From Paenibacillus qinlingensis (GTDB taxonomy: Bacteria; Bacillota; Bacilli; Paenibacillales; NBRC-103111): a DNA stretch of 64,000 bases. Of the stretch, positions 18,357 to 27,027 are shown piece by piece (the first letter of the stretch is position 1; each line of letters begins with the position of its first letter). The stretch is from the NCBI RefSeq assembly GCF_013204845.1, contig NZ_JABMKY010000009.1:226224-290223 (forward strand). Direction: 5' to 3'. The notes beneath the pieces are model-generated. The model was not told the origin of the DNA. It did no database searches and was given only the letters and a program-made list of their open reading frames with translations. The position numbers and the translations under genes were made by a program.

Positions 18357-19415
18357 ATGAGTAAAATACGAATTGGTGTCATTGGCGCAGGTTCCATATC
18401 CGAAATGCATTTGAAATCGTATCATACGAATCCGGATGCTGAACTCTATGCCATCTGTGATCTGAACGAGGAACGCGCAAAAGCAAAAGCTGAGAAATAT
18501 GGCATCCAACATATCTATACAAGTTATGAGGAATTGCTAGCAAATGAGGCTATAGATGCTATTAGCATTTGTACATGGAACAATAGCCATGCCCAAATAT
18601 CCATTGCCGCCTTGGAGGCTGGTAAAAACGTACTCACCGAAAAGCCACTATGTACATCGGTGAAAGAGGCGTTGGAAGTCGAAGATGCAGTTCGCCGTAC
18701 TGGCAAAACGCTGCAAGTCGGTTTCGTTCGCCGGTACGCTTCCAATACCCGCATCATCAAATCGTTCCTCGATAACAACGAGCTCGGCGACATTTACTAC
18801 GCGAAGGCATCCTGCATTCGTCGTTTGGGCAACCCAGGTGGCTGGTTCTCCGATGTGGATCGTTCGGGTGGCGGCCCTTTGATCGACGTAGGTGTACATG
18901 TGATTGATCTGTGCTGGTACTTGATGGGACGACCTAAAGTCAAATCCATTTCTGGTAATACCTACAAAAAACTTGGGAATCGTGCCAATGTGAAGAACTT
19001 GGCTTTTTACAAAGCTGCTGATTATGACCCCACTCATAATACAGTCGAGGATTTGGCCAATGCCCTCATTCGATTTGAGAACGGTGCTTCGATCCTGGTT
19101 GACGTTAGCTTTACGCTTCATGCCAAGGAAGACGAATTGACGGTTAAGCTATACGGGGACAAAGGCGGAGCAGAATTAGAACCGCAGTTATCCATCATTA
19201 CAGAGAAGTACGATACCATTCTGAATCTTACTCCGCAGATTAATAATCTTTCTTTCGATTTTGTTGCCGGCTTTCAGGATGAAATCAATTACTTTATTGA
19301 AGTCTGCCAAGGTAAAAAGGAGACTCTATCACCTGTACAGGACGGGGTTGAGATGATGAAAATACTATGTGGTGTCTATGAATCTAGCGAAAAAGGTGAA
19401 GAAATCCGCTTCTAG
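18357..19415 (+). CDS. Gfo/Idh/MocA-family oxidoreductase
   Basis: A 352-residue NAD(P)-dependent sugar dehydrogenase-like protein. GVIGAGSISEMH is the Rossmann motif, TEKPLCTS contains the EKP signature lysine, and DVGVHVIDLCWYLMG supplies the catalytic-site Asp/His region. The ATG at 18357 was chosen because AGAGG lies 9 nt upstream; the frame is open back to 18300 but that part overlaps the oxidoreductase stop. It follows the FAD enzyme by 32 nt. Family members oxidise or isomerise sugars, inositols or their phosphates. Confidence 0.9.
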   Translation: MSKIRIGVIGAGSISEMHLKSYHTNPDAELYAICDLNEERAKAKAEKYGIQHIYTSYEELLANEAIDAISICTWNNSHAQISIAALEAGKNVLTEKPLCTSVKEALEVEDAVRRTGKTLQVGFVRRYASNTRIIKSFLDNNELGDIYYAKASCIRRLGNPGGWFSDVDRSGGGPLIDVGVHVIDLCWYLMGRPKVKSISGNTYKKLGNRANVKNLAFYKAADYDPTHNTVEDLANALIRFENGASILVDVSFTLHAKEDELTVKLYGDKGGAELEPQLSIITEKYDTILNLTPQINNLSFDFVAGFQDEINYFIEVCQGKKETLSPVQDGVEMMKILCGVYESSEKGEEIRF

Positions 19416-19434
19416 GGAAGGAATGTGAAACCAA

Positions 19435-22400
19435 TTGAAACAATCGAAATGGCTAATCATGACTTTATTGATTACACTACTCGCTTCTTCTTGGTCCATA
19501 ACCGCATCTGCGGCAACCAGCCCCACTGATTTTATTGAAGTCGAAGCAGCTCCCGTCGATATCACCATTGATATTGAAGGTCCGCGCAAGCAAATCAATG
19601 CCATTGATACGGATATGAGTCGAATCACCGATTATGTCGCATTATTCACAACGGAATTTGCAACATCCGTTACCGTTGGCACCACCTCCATCGGTGTTGT
19701 CGTCGATGCGACAAATCATGTGACTCGGGTTGTCAATCCATCCGTTAACGGCGGTGTGCCTGTCTGGACAGGACCGACAACCTTGACGACCCCTCAAGGC
19801 GGCTTCATTCTTGTCGCGAATGATGACAGCTGGGCGAACAAAACCTTTAAACAGTATCTAGCCAAAAATTTCAAGGTTGGCGACCTCATTAAGCTGCGTA
19901 AAAATGGCGAAGTGGTCCCTGTCTCCGCACTTATGACGGGTCAAGGGCCTCAAGCGCGACTTAAACTGGATAACGACGATTGGTTTACGGTAACCGTGCC
20001 GAAAACGACGATTTCCGGCAAGTTGGAAAACTTGGAGTCAGGTATCACCTATGCGATTCGCGTTAACCAGACTTCGATTGCTTTGCAAGCGAATGGTACT
20101 TTCCAGAGTGAGTTAGGCCTCGCTGAAGGCGTGAATTACCTTGATGTCGTCGCCTCTAAGAATGGCGTAGAGAATGATCGAAAAACACTTGTTGTGTTTT
20201 ATAAAAAACAAACCAGTATTGCCAAAGAAGTCGTCCTCTGGGTCGACCAAGGAACCAATATTTTCAAACTGCAAACGCCAGAAAATATTCGTGATATGCT
20301 GACCAAAGCGAAAGACGCTGGTGTGACCGCTATTGCGCTTGATGTCAAAGGCGTCGAAGGCTTCGCCAACTATAAGAAGAACGATTTGACGAATCGTCCG
20401 CACATCTCTCAAATGACAGCGCCAACGCGTGCGGGTGCCAACCCGAATCTGGATATGTTGGAAGAGTTTATCAAGTACGGACATCAGCTTGGTATCAAAA
20501 TTCATGCAGCATTCAACGTTTTTGCTGAAGGCTCGCCTGCACACAACGAGTATGGATTGCTGAACCAGCATCTGGATTGGGAAGAGCATGTGTACCGTCC
20601 TGAGGATAACGGCCAAATTTTGCGTCTGCGTGAGAGCAAATACTATACATCGGGCAAGTCCCTCGTTGCTTTCGTGAACCCAGCCAATGATGACGTAAGA
20701 GCTTTTGAGCTGAAAAACATGGAAGAAGTGATCAAGAACTATGATGTAGACGGTGTAGTTCTTGATCGTACCCGCTATGACAACGAAACGGCCGACTTCA
20801 GCCCCTTGACGCGCACGAAGTTTGAGGCGTTTCTTGCTACTCGGGGTAAGCAGCTGACGAATTGGCCTGCGGATGTTTTCAGCTACGTGAACAATGTTCG
20901 TCAAGCGGGTCCGCTCATTAATGACTGGTGGGAGTTCCGCTCGCAAACGATCAAAACGTTTACGGATGATGTTCGTTTACTAACCGATCGTTACTCCGCT
21001 TTGAAAGGTCATAAGGTCTATTCTTCCGCTTATGTGGGTTCTTGGTTTGAGTCTTACTATTTGAACGGCGTCCATTGGGGCAGTCCGAATTTCAAGTACG
21101 ACAGCCGTTTGCAACTGCCGGATGACAGCCTTTATACGGACTCATACGCGCAGACCGGATATGCAGGCAACATCGATTTCCTCATGATTGGTACGTATCA
21201 AACGACACAAAAGGAAATCGAACACCACATTACCTTGGGTAACATCGTAACGAACGGTGAAGTCCCGATGTATGCTAGTATTGCTTTGGCGAACATTCAA
21301 GACCCACCACTGCAGCGTTCCGTGTTTCAAGCTGGCTTGTCGCAATCGAATGGCCTCATGCTCTTCGATCTTTCACAAGTGAACTGGTCCGTGGTGAAGG
21401 CATCGCTCCATGACGTGGCTTATGTAAAGGATTATCAAATCGGCTCAAGCATCCCAGGCAGTCCGGAGTCATTCCTTGAAGGTGATCTCTTCAATGTGAG
21501 TCGAAACGAGAATAATCTCAACATTTATTCCGATGACTTCGGTCAAACGACGGCCACCAGCACGTTCGGTGTAGAAGCTATCGTGGACAGCTCAGGAAAA
21601 GTCACGAAAGTCGTGAACCAGCAGCAGGCGCTTACCTGGAACTGGGCTACTATGTCGCCGAATAACAGTGTGATTCCACAAGGCGGCTTCGTTATCTCTG
21701 CGCTGGATGCTTCTGGTGTGCGGACGAGAAGGCAGTTGGTCGCAAGAACCTACAAGGTCGGTGATGACGTACGTTCGGCCGTGCTTCGCGGGTATTTGGA
21801 TTATGAGAGTACGAGTACAGCCCTGCGTAATCTAGAGATCAAAGGCGAAGTCGAAGTGATTGGAACGGGGACACCACGTGTTCTTCTGAACGGCGTACCG
21901 GCTGAGGTGTCCAGTAGTGGAGACTTTATCGGGAATGTGGATCTCGCAATCGGGGTAAATAATGTGAAAATTTCCGTCTATGTAGATGGTCGCAAAACGA
22001 ACGAGAAAACCGTAAACATCACGCGTACAGCTCCTGTCCTCACAGGTATTCAGCTTGATGCTGCTGCCTATCGCCTTGTTGTTGGTGACAAGCACGCATC
22101 CGTAACGACCGCCGTTTATTCAGATCAGTCGAGCGCCGTTGTCGCTGGAGCTACATTCAGCTCCAGTAATCCATCGGTAGCCACTGTTGCCGCAGATGGT
22201 AACGTTACCGCATTGAAAGCAGGAACCACGGAAATTACGGCTAGCTTCGAAGGTAAAACCGCTAAGTCCATCGTATCTGTCGTGGATGTGGCAAGTCTCA
22301 GCTTCGACGAGAACAAGCACAGTCTTGTCAAAGGCGAAACTTACCAAGCGCCACTTAAAGTAACTTACTCCGATGGCGTCAATGCCTACATCAACCAAGA

Positions 22401-22590
22401 TGTGGCCTACAGCTCTTCCCACGATAAAGTAGCGTCTATTACAACTAACGGCGTCATCACAGCTGTGAAGCCCGGATCAGCTACAATAAAAGCTTCCTAT
22501 CGTGGCAAGCAGGCTGATATTAAGATTAAAGTGTTCAACAGCCATAAAGATAAAAATGAAGATGCGGTGATGGAGGAATCCATCGACTGA
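19435..22590 (+). CDS. Secreted GHL10-type hydrolase with duplicated flanking modules and Big2 repeats
   Basis: A 1051-residue protein starting at a TTG, 19 nt after the dehydrogenase stop, with a GGGAAGG site. A signal peptide ends near residue 27 (ASA-AT). The central part (about 262-670) looks like the GHL10/DUF187 glycosidase-like TIM barrel (VVLWVDQGTN, IKIHAAFNVFAEG, DVDGVVLDRTRYD). It is bracketed by two homologous module pairs. A PQGGF-containing module occurs at about 64-160 and 692-790. A short beta-sandwich follows at about 190-256 and 800-863. Two bacterial Ig-like (Big2) repeats end the protein (about 868-950, 952-1034). There is no SLH or sortase motif. Its substrate is unknown; cell-surface polysaccharide cleavage is a reasonable guess. 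Confidence 0.8.
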   Translation: MKQSKWLIMTLLITLLASSWSITASAATSPTDFIEVEAAPVDITIDIEGPRKQINAIDTDMSRITDYVALFTTEFATSVTVGTTSIGVVVDATNHVTRVVNPSVNGGVPVWTGPTTLTTPQGGFILVANDDSWANKTFKQYLAKNFKVGDLIKLRKNGEVVPVSALMTGQGPQARLKLDNDDWFTVTVPKTTISGKLENLESGITYAIRVNQTSIALQANGTFQSELGLAEGVNYLDVVASKNGVENDRKTLVVFYKKQTSIAKEVVLWVDQGTNIFKLQTPENIRDMLTKAKDAGVTAIALDVKGVEGFANYKKNDLTNRPHISQMTAPTRAGANPNLDMLEEFIKYGHQLGIKIHAAFNVFAEGSPAHNEYGLLNQHLDWEEHVYRPEDNGQILRLRESKYYTSGKSLVAFVNPANDDVRAFELKNMEEVIKNYDVDGVVLDRTRYDNETADFSPLTRTKFEAFLATRGKQLTNWPADVFSYVNNVRQAGPLINDWWEFRSQTIKTFTDDVRLLTDRYSALKGHKVYSSAYVGSWFESYYLNGVHWGSPNFKYDSRLQLPDDSLYTDSYAQTGYAGNIDFLMIGTYQTTQKEIEHHITLGNIVTNGEVPMYASIALANIQDPPLQRSVFQAGLSQSNGLMLFDLSQVNWSVVKASLHDVAYVKDYQIGSSIPGSPESFLEGDLFNVSRNENNLNIYSDDFGQTTATSTFGVEAIVDSSGKVTKVVNQQQALTWNWATMSPNNSVIPQGGFVISALDASGVRTRRQLVARTYKVGDDVRSAVLRGYLDYESTSTALRNLEIKGEVEVIGTGTPRVLLNGVPAEVSSSGDFIGNVDLAIGVNNVKISVYVDGRKTNEKTVNITRTAPVLTGIQLDAAAYRLVVGDKHASVTTAVYSDQSSAVVAGATFSSSNPSVATVAADGNVTALKAGTTEITASFEGKTAKSIVSVVDVASLSFDENKHSLVKGETYQAPLKVTYSDGVNAYINQDVAYSSSHDKVASITTNGVITAVKPGSATIKASYRGKQADIKIKVFNSHKDKNEDAVMEESID

Positions 22591-22617
22591 GTTTTCCTCA
22601 TATGCGTAGCCGCTTCT

Positions 22618-22655
22618 GCACCCGAGCTCATCGATATGTCGATGAACTCGGGTGC
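22618..22655 (+). terminator. Terminator after the GHL10-type gene
   Basis: A 17-bp inverted repeat with one mismatch, GCACCCGAGCTCATCGA (22618-22634) and TCGATGAACTCGGGTGC (22639-22655), closes a TATG loop and is followed by TTTGCTTTG. It ends the plus-strand operon and separates it from the converging reductase gene. Confidence 0.85.
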
Positions 22656-22684
22656 TTTGCTTTGCCGGCACCATTAGTGCGAAA

Positions 22685-23608
22685 TTACTGAACATGCATG
22701 TCCGATTTGATATCATGCTGACTTAAAAATTTCATTAAATCATTCTTCAGTTGCACAATCTCATTAGTGGCACTATTCGCAAAATCCGGCAGCATCATAT
22801 CACTTACCATTTTAGTTCGCAGCCATGCCATAAAGAAAAGATCCAAAAATATGTTTGGAAATATAAGCGCCATTCTAAGCATTGGTGGATCAATTGAGAC
22901 ACCGGCTTTTTGTATTGCCCTTAGATACGTTTTTAAAGTGACTGTTATTTGGCGTGCTGTCTTTCTGGTTCTGACTGTTTTTTTGTCAATTACTTTATTC
23001 TCAGAATGCAAAAAGCTCAACAGGGCAATGTCTGCTACGGAATGTGTGATTAGATATGCTTGCATATCCTTTTTAATAACGTAGGGAAGCTTTGCTCTTT
23101 TAAATATTTTTGCGAGGTTTTCTATGCGCTCTGTCACTACGCCATTCATTTCACCAAATACAGTTGCCACTATAATCTTTGGCATAAATCGAGCATACAA
23201 TACGCCATCTTTAATCTGTCCGCCGAAGCCGGGAAAAGCTGGTAAAAGTCTATCCCCTACGATATTCAGCCACGAAGAGAATCCAATTGAATTATTCGTC
23301 ATCGTAACGATATGTTTGCTTTGATTATCTTTTAGTGCTAACAACGCGGATTCGGACCGATCATAACGAACGGTAACGAAAATAAAATCGTATACATCGT
23401 CATTTTCGAGCGTATCAATGACATTCACTTGTATGGATCTAACTGTACCTTTTTCTTTATATTGCAGGCCGTTTTCTCTTAATGATTTAAATCTATTAGA
23501 TCGCGCAAACAGGCTAACGTCAAACCCTGCTTCAATAAGCTTAATTGCATACATGCTCCCGATAACACCTGCACCAAAAATTAAAATTCTTTCTTGCTTT
23601 ACTGACAT
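22685..23608 (-). CDS. Ketopantoate reductase-like (PanE/ApbA family) protein
   Basis: A 307-residue protein starting at the ATG at 23608 (AGGGGTGG upstream; a GTG three codons earlier is less likely). The N-terminal Rossmann motif is IFGAGVIGSMYA (Gly12, Gly14, Gly17). The C-terminal helical half is only loosely like authentic PanE, and long helices near 245-265 look hydrophobic. It is probably a 2-dehydropantoate 2-reductase-family oxidoreductase of unknown substrate, not a dedicated pantothenate enzyme. It is divergent from the TetR gene, and both genes are visibly more AT-rich than their neighbours. Confidence 0.78.
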   Translation of the reverse strand: MSVKQERILIFGAGVIGSMYAIKLIEAGFDVSLFARSNRFKSLRENGLQYKEKGTVRSIQVNVIDTLENDDVYDFIFVTVRYDRSESALLALKDNQSKHIVTMTNNSIGFSSWLNIVGDRLLPAFPGFGGQIKDGVLYARFMPKIIVATVFGEMNGVVTERIENLAKIFKRAKLPYVIKKDMQAYLITHSVADIALLSFLHSENKVIDKKTVRTRKTARQITVTLKTYLRAIQKAGVSIDPPMLRMALIFPNIFLDLFFMAWLRTKMVSDMMLPDFANSATNEIVQLKNDLMKFLSQHDIKSDMHVQ

Positions 23609-23639
23609 GAAAACCACCCCTACTTATGAACATTATCTT

Positions 23640-23667
23640 TTGATTATCAGACAACATGTTGTATGAT
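23640..23667 (+). promoter_or_regulatory. TetR-gene promoter with palindromic operator in the spacer
   Basis: A -35 TTGATT (23640-23645) and -10 TATGAT (23662-23667) are separated by 16 bp. Within the spacer and reaching the first -10 base lies the perfect 12-bp palindrome ACAACATGTTGT (23651-23662). A repressor bound here would block the promoter, as expected for TetR autoregulation, and it would also lie 43 bp upstream of the divergent reductase start. No second copy of the palindrome was noticed. Confidence 0.6.
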
Positions 23668-23756
23668 GTGATTGTAAATCTTTATTATTCCTCGATCAAC
23701 CATCAGTATTTCAGTATTTGTCGGATGATCTTCTTATTCGCCAGTAGGAGGGAAAC

Positions 23757-24308
23757 ATGAAAAAGCAACCCCAAATAACAGAGAAAACGAGACAAAAGTT
23801 TGTAGAAGTTTTTTGTGAGTTATATAGCCAAAAGCCGATTGAGAAAATTTCGATTCAGGAAATTGCGAATGAGTCAGGATTTAACCGCAGCACCTTTTAT
23901 CAATACTTTACTGACATTTACGAATTGTTAGACGCTGTTGAAAATGACTTAATAAATGACATGAAAAAAGAATTGGCGATGAAAGAGCTCTCGATGCATA
24001 CGATTCAAGATACGTTCTATTGTATGGACGATAGAGAACATCTCCTGGCTCTTAATGCTCTTTTGGGTGATTACGGAAGTACCCGTTTTTTAAAACGTTT
24101 AAAAAAAGAAATCACTTTGGATCAATTAGAATTAAACGTTCCGAAAAACCACTCCTTAACGCCATACTTCATTGAGTTTTACCTGACAACTTCCCTTTCT
24201 TTATTTCGTCTTTGGCTCCAGCGTAAACAGGATTTATCGTCAGAAGAATTTTCCAAGTTAGTGGAAAACCTATATGCAAGAGGGATTACGCCCTATTTTA
24301 AAGAATGA
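23757..24308 (+). CDS. TetR/AcrR-family transcriptional regulator
   Basis: A 183-residue protein with AGGAGGG 5 nt ahead of its ATG. The N-terminal helix-turn-helix is typical of TetR repressors (ISIQEIANESGFNRSTFYQYF, residues 31-51). The C-terminal ligand-binding region (about 70-183) is of the type annotated TetR_C in many Bacillales regulators, with no clear ligand. It is transcribed away from the PanE-like gene, and the intervening palindrome overlapping its promoter makes both genes likely targets. Confidence 0.88.
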   Translation: MKKQPQITEKTRQKFVEVFCELYSQKPIEKISIQEIANESGFNRSTFYQYFTDIYELLDAVENDLINDMKKELAMKELSMHTIQDTFYCMDDREHLLALNALLGDYGSTRFLKRLKKEITLDQLELNVPKNHSLTPYFIEFYLTTSLSLFRLWLQRKQDLSSEEFSKLVENLYARGITPYFKE

Positions 24309-24379
24309 GTCTGTCATTCAAACCAATGAAACATCGTCAGTCTACAACTTTATTTGCTCCTTACACTTCCAGACCTAAA

Positions 24380-24419
24380 AAAGATCCGGCCCCCTCCAGA
24401 AGAAAGGTGCTGGATCTTT
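24380..24419 (-). terminator. Bidirectional terminator between TetR and dehydrogenase-like genes
   Basis: AAAGATCCGGC (24380-24390) pairs with GCTGGATCTTT (24409-24419) with one G-T wobble, around an 18-nt loop. On the minus strand it continues into a run of T (TTTTTT counting the stem end), ending the gene at 24434. On the plus strand it gives TTTCT after the TetR gene. Confidence 0.75.
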
Positions 24420-24433
24420 CTATGCGATACGGC

Positions 24434-25270
24434 TTACGGCAGCTGCAGCCACTGATATGGCGTCTTCGCAGCCTTCATGCCGACTTCTAGAATCGTTGCA
24501 ATCGCTATCGTTTCCTCATGGGAAACCGGCGGCTTGCCCGACTCGAAAAACCCAACCAAATTCTCGATAAATGCTCCGAAGAAGTCCGACTCAATCTTTA
24601 AAAATTTTGACTGCCCTCCATCATAATAAAGGGCCATACTAAATGGACATTCCCAGCCGTATTGATGAAACATCGCTTGCCGGCCATCCCCATATCCAAG
24701 TATCAACGCTGGCGTTCGGTCCGTGCCCACCCACATCACACGTCTCACATCCGTCCCCATCAAGGAGACGATTGGCTCCACCTGATGAATAGCATAGTTA
24801 GCAAACATCCCTGGCCCTAAGCTGATGATGGACTCGATACCTTGCTTCTCGATACCTGCATACTCCGCTGCAAACCGCAGTGCAGAGGTCGAATACATCG
24901 GAGTTCGGTGCTTTTCAGCGAGCTCAAACATCCGCAAGGCAGCCGCTCGATCAGGAGCGAACGTTTTATCAATATAAGTTGGCTTGCCCGACTGCAGGGC
25001 CAGACTTGCGAGTTCTTCGTGATACTCAGGGTGATCCGGCGAAAGAACGACCAAATAATCACTTTGCTCCACAACTTCCTCGATGGAATTAAGCAATTGT
25101 ATCCCCTTCTTCTGGCTCCATTCCCCATTGCTAAGCTTCCCATCCACATTCGTTTTCCCATATGCATAAGTAACCTGCATACGTCCACTCGAAGCCTTAT
25201 CGATCCAGCCAGGATATTTCTCCGCATGCCACTCATCTAGAAAATAATCAATAAAACCAATCTTCTTCAT
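24434..25270 (-). CDS. Divergent Gfo/Idh/MocA-like protein
   Basis: A 278-residue protein from the ATG at 25270 (GGAG at 6 nt; the GTG at 25282 directly abuts another GGA). The general layout matches Gfo/Idh proteins: an N-terminal alpha/beta part, DKTFAPD where the EKP motif is normally found, then a beta-rich domain. However, the N-terminus reads KKIGFIDYFLDEWHAEKY with no GxGxxG motif, and the protein is about 60-80 residues shorter than usual. It may therefore bind NAD(P) atypically or have lost oxidoreductase activity. It is the last gene of the minus-strand transport set, 114 nt past the binding-protein gene and behind a terminator-like hairpin, so its expression may be reduced or independent. 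Confidence 0.65.
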   Translation of the reverse strand: MKKIGFIDYFLDEWHAEKYPGWIDKASSGRMQVTYAYGKTNVDGKLSNGEWSQKKGIQLLNSIEEVVEQSDYLVVLSPDHPEYHEELASLALQSGKPTYIDKTFAPDRAAALRMFELAEKHRTPMYSTSALRFAAEYAGIEKQGIESIISLGPGMFANYAIHQVEPIVSLMGTDVRRVMWVGTDRTPALILGYGDGRQAMFHQYGWECPFSMALYYDGGQSKFLKIESDFFGAFIENLVGFFESGKPPVSHEETIAIATILEVGMKAAKTPYQWLQLP

Positions 25271-25347
25271 CTCAAACTCCACTCCTTTTGGGCAAAATAA
25301 CCGATTTTACCGTCCATATTGGACAGATAGATGCACTTATCTAGAAT

Positions 25348-25375
25348 GAAAACCCCCACGGCATTACCGCAGGGG
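25348..25375 (-). terminator. Imperfect terminator after binding-protein gene
   Basis: On the minus strand CCCCTGCGG pairs with CCGTGGGGG across a short loop (25353-25375, two internal mismatches) and TTTT follows (plus-strand AAAA 25349-25352). It may attenuate transcription into the dehydrogenase-like gene. Confidence 0.6.
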
Positions 25376-25384
25376 ATTTCGCTG

Positions 25385-26917
25385 CTACTTCTTATTTGCT
25401 GCGTACCATTCATTGGCCGCTTTGGTCATTTCTTCTCCGCCATCTGCTTTCCATTGCGTTACAAACTTATCATAGTTTTCAAGTGGTTCTGCACCTGTGA
25501 TGTATTTCAAGAACGTATCTTCCATCAGCTTTTGCAGCTTCAAGTTGTATTTTCCAATCGCCTCCAATGGTGGCGCAAAAGCAAGTGGATCTAACACAAT
25601 GTTACCTTTGGCAGCTTCTTGAATTTTATTGAAGGAATCCGTTAAGATCGGATCTTTGCGAACACGCGCCTGCCAGTAGATTGGGTAATTTTTCTCATCC
25701 ACACCTGTTAAGAACGTAGAAGCATTGTTATATTCATCATTGAATTTCGGCAGAATCGGGAAGTAATTGCCGTTTTCCAACTTATAGTGAACGCCTTCTT
25801 TGCCAATCGCCGCTTCTTTAAAAATATCTTTATCGAGCTTCAGATCCAAATATTTAATAATATCTTCTTTGTTCTCTGCCCATTTCGGTATACCCACATA
25901 GAAGCTGATCCCTGCGCTGCCCATGACCTGGACTTTGCCATCGTCCCCCTTGAAGTAAGGGAAGCTGCCGATTTTGGCATTTGGCGAATTTTTCAGCAGG
26001 GCATTTTGCACAGTTGGCGCGTTAAAATAAGCATTTGAAATGATCGCCGCTTTACCGCTTGTGAAATTCTCGATCACTTTATTCGCTTGGTTCAGCGACC
26101 ATTCCTGATCAATCAATTTCTCTGTGTACAGCTTTTTCATGAATTCCAAATATTTCTTCATATTCGGATTCTCAACGGAATTTACCAATTTACCATTAAC
26201 ATCCTGCCAACCGGTTGTAGCAGTACCCTGAACCATCGGGATGCCAAAAGTAGGCAGCACTTCAGGTAGAAGTGGACTTTTCCCACCGGACATTCCGATG
26301 ACATTTTTCTTTTCTTTCAACGTTTTCAAAACGGTATACAATTCATCACGTGTCGTAGGTGCTTTCAAGCCAAGTTCATCCATCCAATCCTGACGGACGA
26401 TGAGCTGTGTATTCACAATGGTTCCTGAACCTGTTTGCGGTATGCCGAAAATTTTGCCATTTAACTTCGCACCGTTCCAAGAGGTTTGTGAAATGACATT
26501 CTTCATATTCGTACCATATTTGTTAACCAGCTCATCAATCGGCTCCAGCGCACCAGAGGCAGCAAGCTTCGAATATTGAGGTCCACTGAGCAGCATGTAG
26601 GCATATTTCTCTTTGTTCGCCATGAGTAAATTGAGCTTATCATCCGGATTTTCAACTGGCAGCATGTCGTAGGTCACCTTGTAGCCCGTTTTTTCATTCA
26701 GGAACTTGGCTACGACTTCGGTATTCGGATCAAAACGCGCATATTGCAGCAGTGCTTTGAATTCAGGCTTTGGTTTATTTGCTTCTACGGTTGCAACAGG
26801 AGCTGTAGATGCAGCTGGCGTTGTAGAACTGCTAGTGGTCTGACTGGATCCACCACAAGCCGTAATCCCTGCTGTCATCGCTGTGATGGACATGAGAACT
26901 AACATTTTTTTTACCAT
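25385..26917 (-). CDS. Sugar-binding lipoprotein, LplA type
   Basis: A 510-residue solute-binding protein. The signal peptide ends in the lipobox ITAC (Cys21), followed by a Ser/Thr/Ala-rich linker. The ending (MTKAANEWYAANKK) matches the LplA-type family. The ATG is preceded by GGGAGG at 7 nt. In the minus-strand order it comes third, after the two permeases at 27979 and 27028, a different order from the 4839 set where it precedes them. It is the capture component of this importer. Confidence 0.92.
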   Translation of the reverse strand: MVKKMLVLMSITAMTAGITACGGSSQTTSSSTTPAASTAPVATVEANKPKPEFKALLQYARFDPNTEVVAKFLNEKTGYKVTYDMLPVENPDDKLNLLMANKEKYAYMLLSGPQYSKLAASGALEPIDELVNKYGTNMKNVISQTSWNGAKLNGKIFGIPQTGSGTIVNTQLIVRQDWMDELGLKAPTTRDELYTVLKTLKEKKNVIGMSGGKSPLLPEVLPTFGIPMVQGTATTGWQDVNGKLVNSVENPNMKKYLEFMKKLYTEKLIDQEWSLNQANKVIENFTSGKAAIISNAYFNAPTVQNALLKNSPNAKIGSFPYFKGDDGKVQVMGSAGISFYVGIPKWAENKEDIIKYLDLKLDKDIFKEAAIGKEGVHYKLENGNYFPILPKFNDEYNNASTFLTGVDEKNYPIYWQARVRKDPILTDSFNKIQEAAKGNIVLDPLAFAPPLEAIGKYNLKLQKLMEDTFLKYITGAEPLENYDKFVTQWKADGGEEMTKAANEWYAANKK

Positions 26918-27027
26918 GTAAGAGCCTCCCTATTTTTCCCTTTGAGTATGGATACTGCCATATACCAACGATCATGGAACCCTTGTAGAGCTGGCCCACC
27001 ACCACCCTTCATGATTGACATGTGACC

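Noticed and set aside
20113..20946. A 277-residue minus-strand frame inside the GHL10-type gene
   Set aside because: It is antisense to a gene with clear domains and a signal peptide, with no recognisable family or ribosome site.
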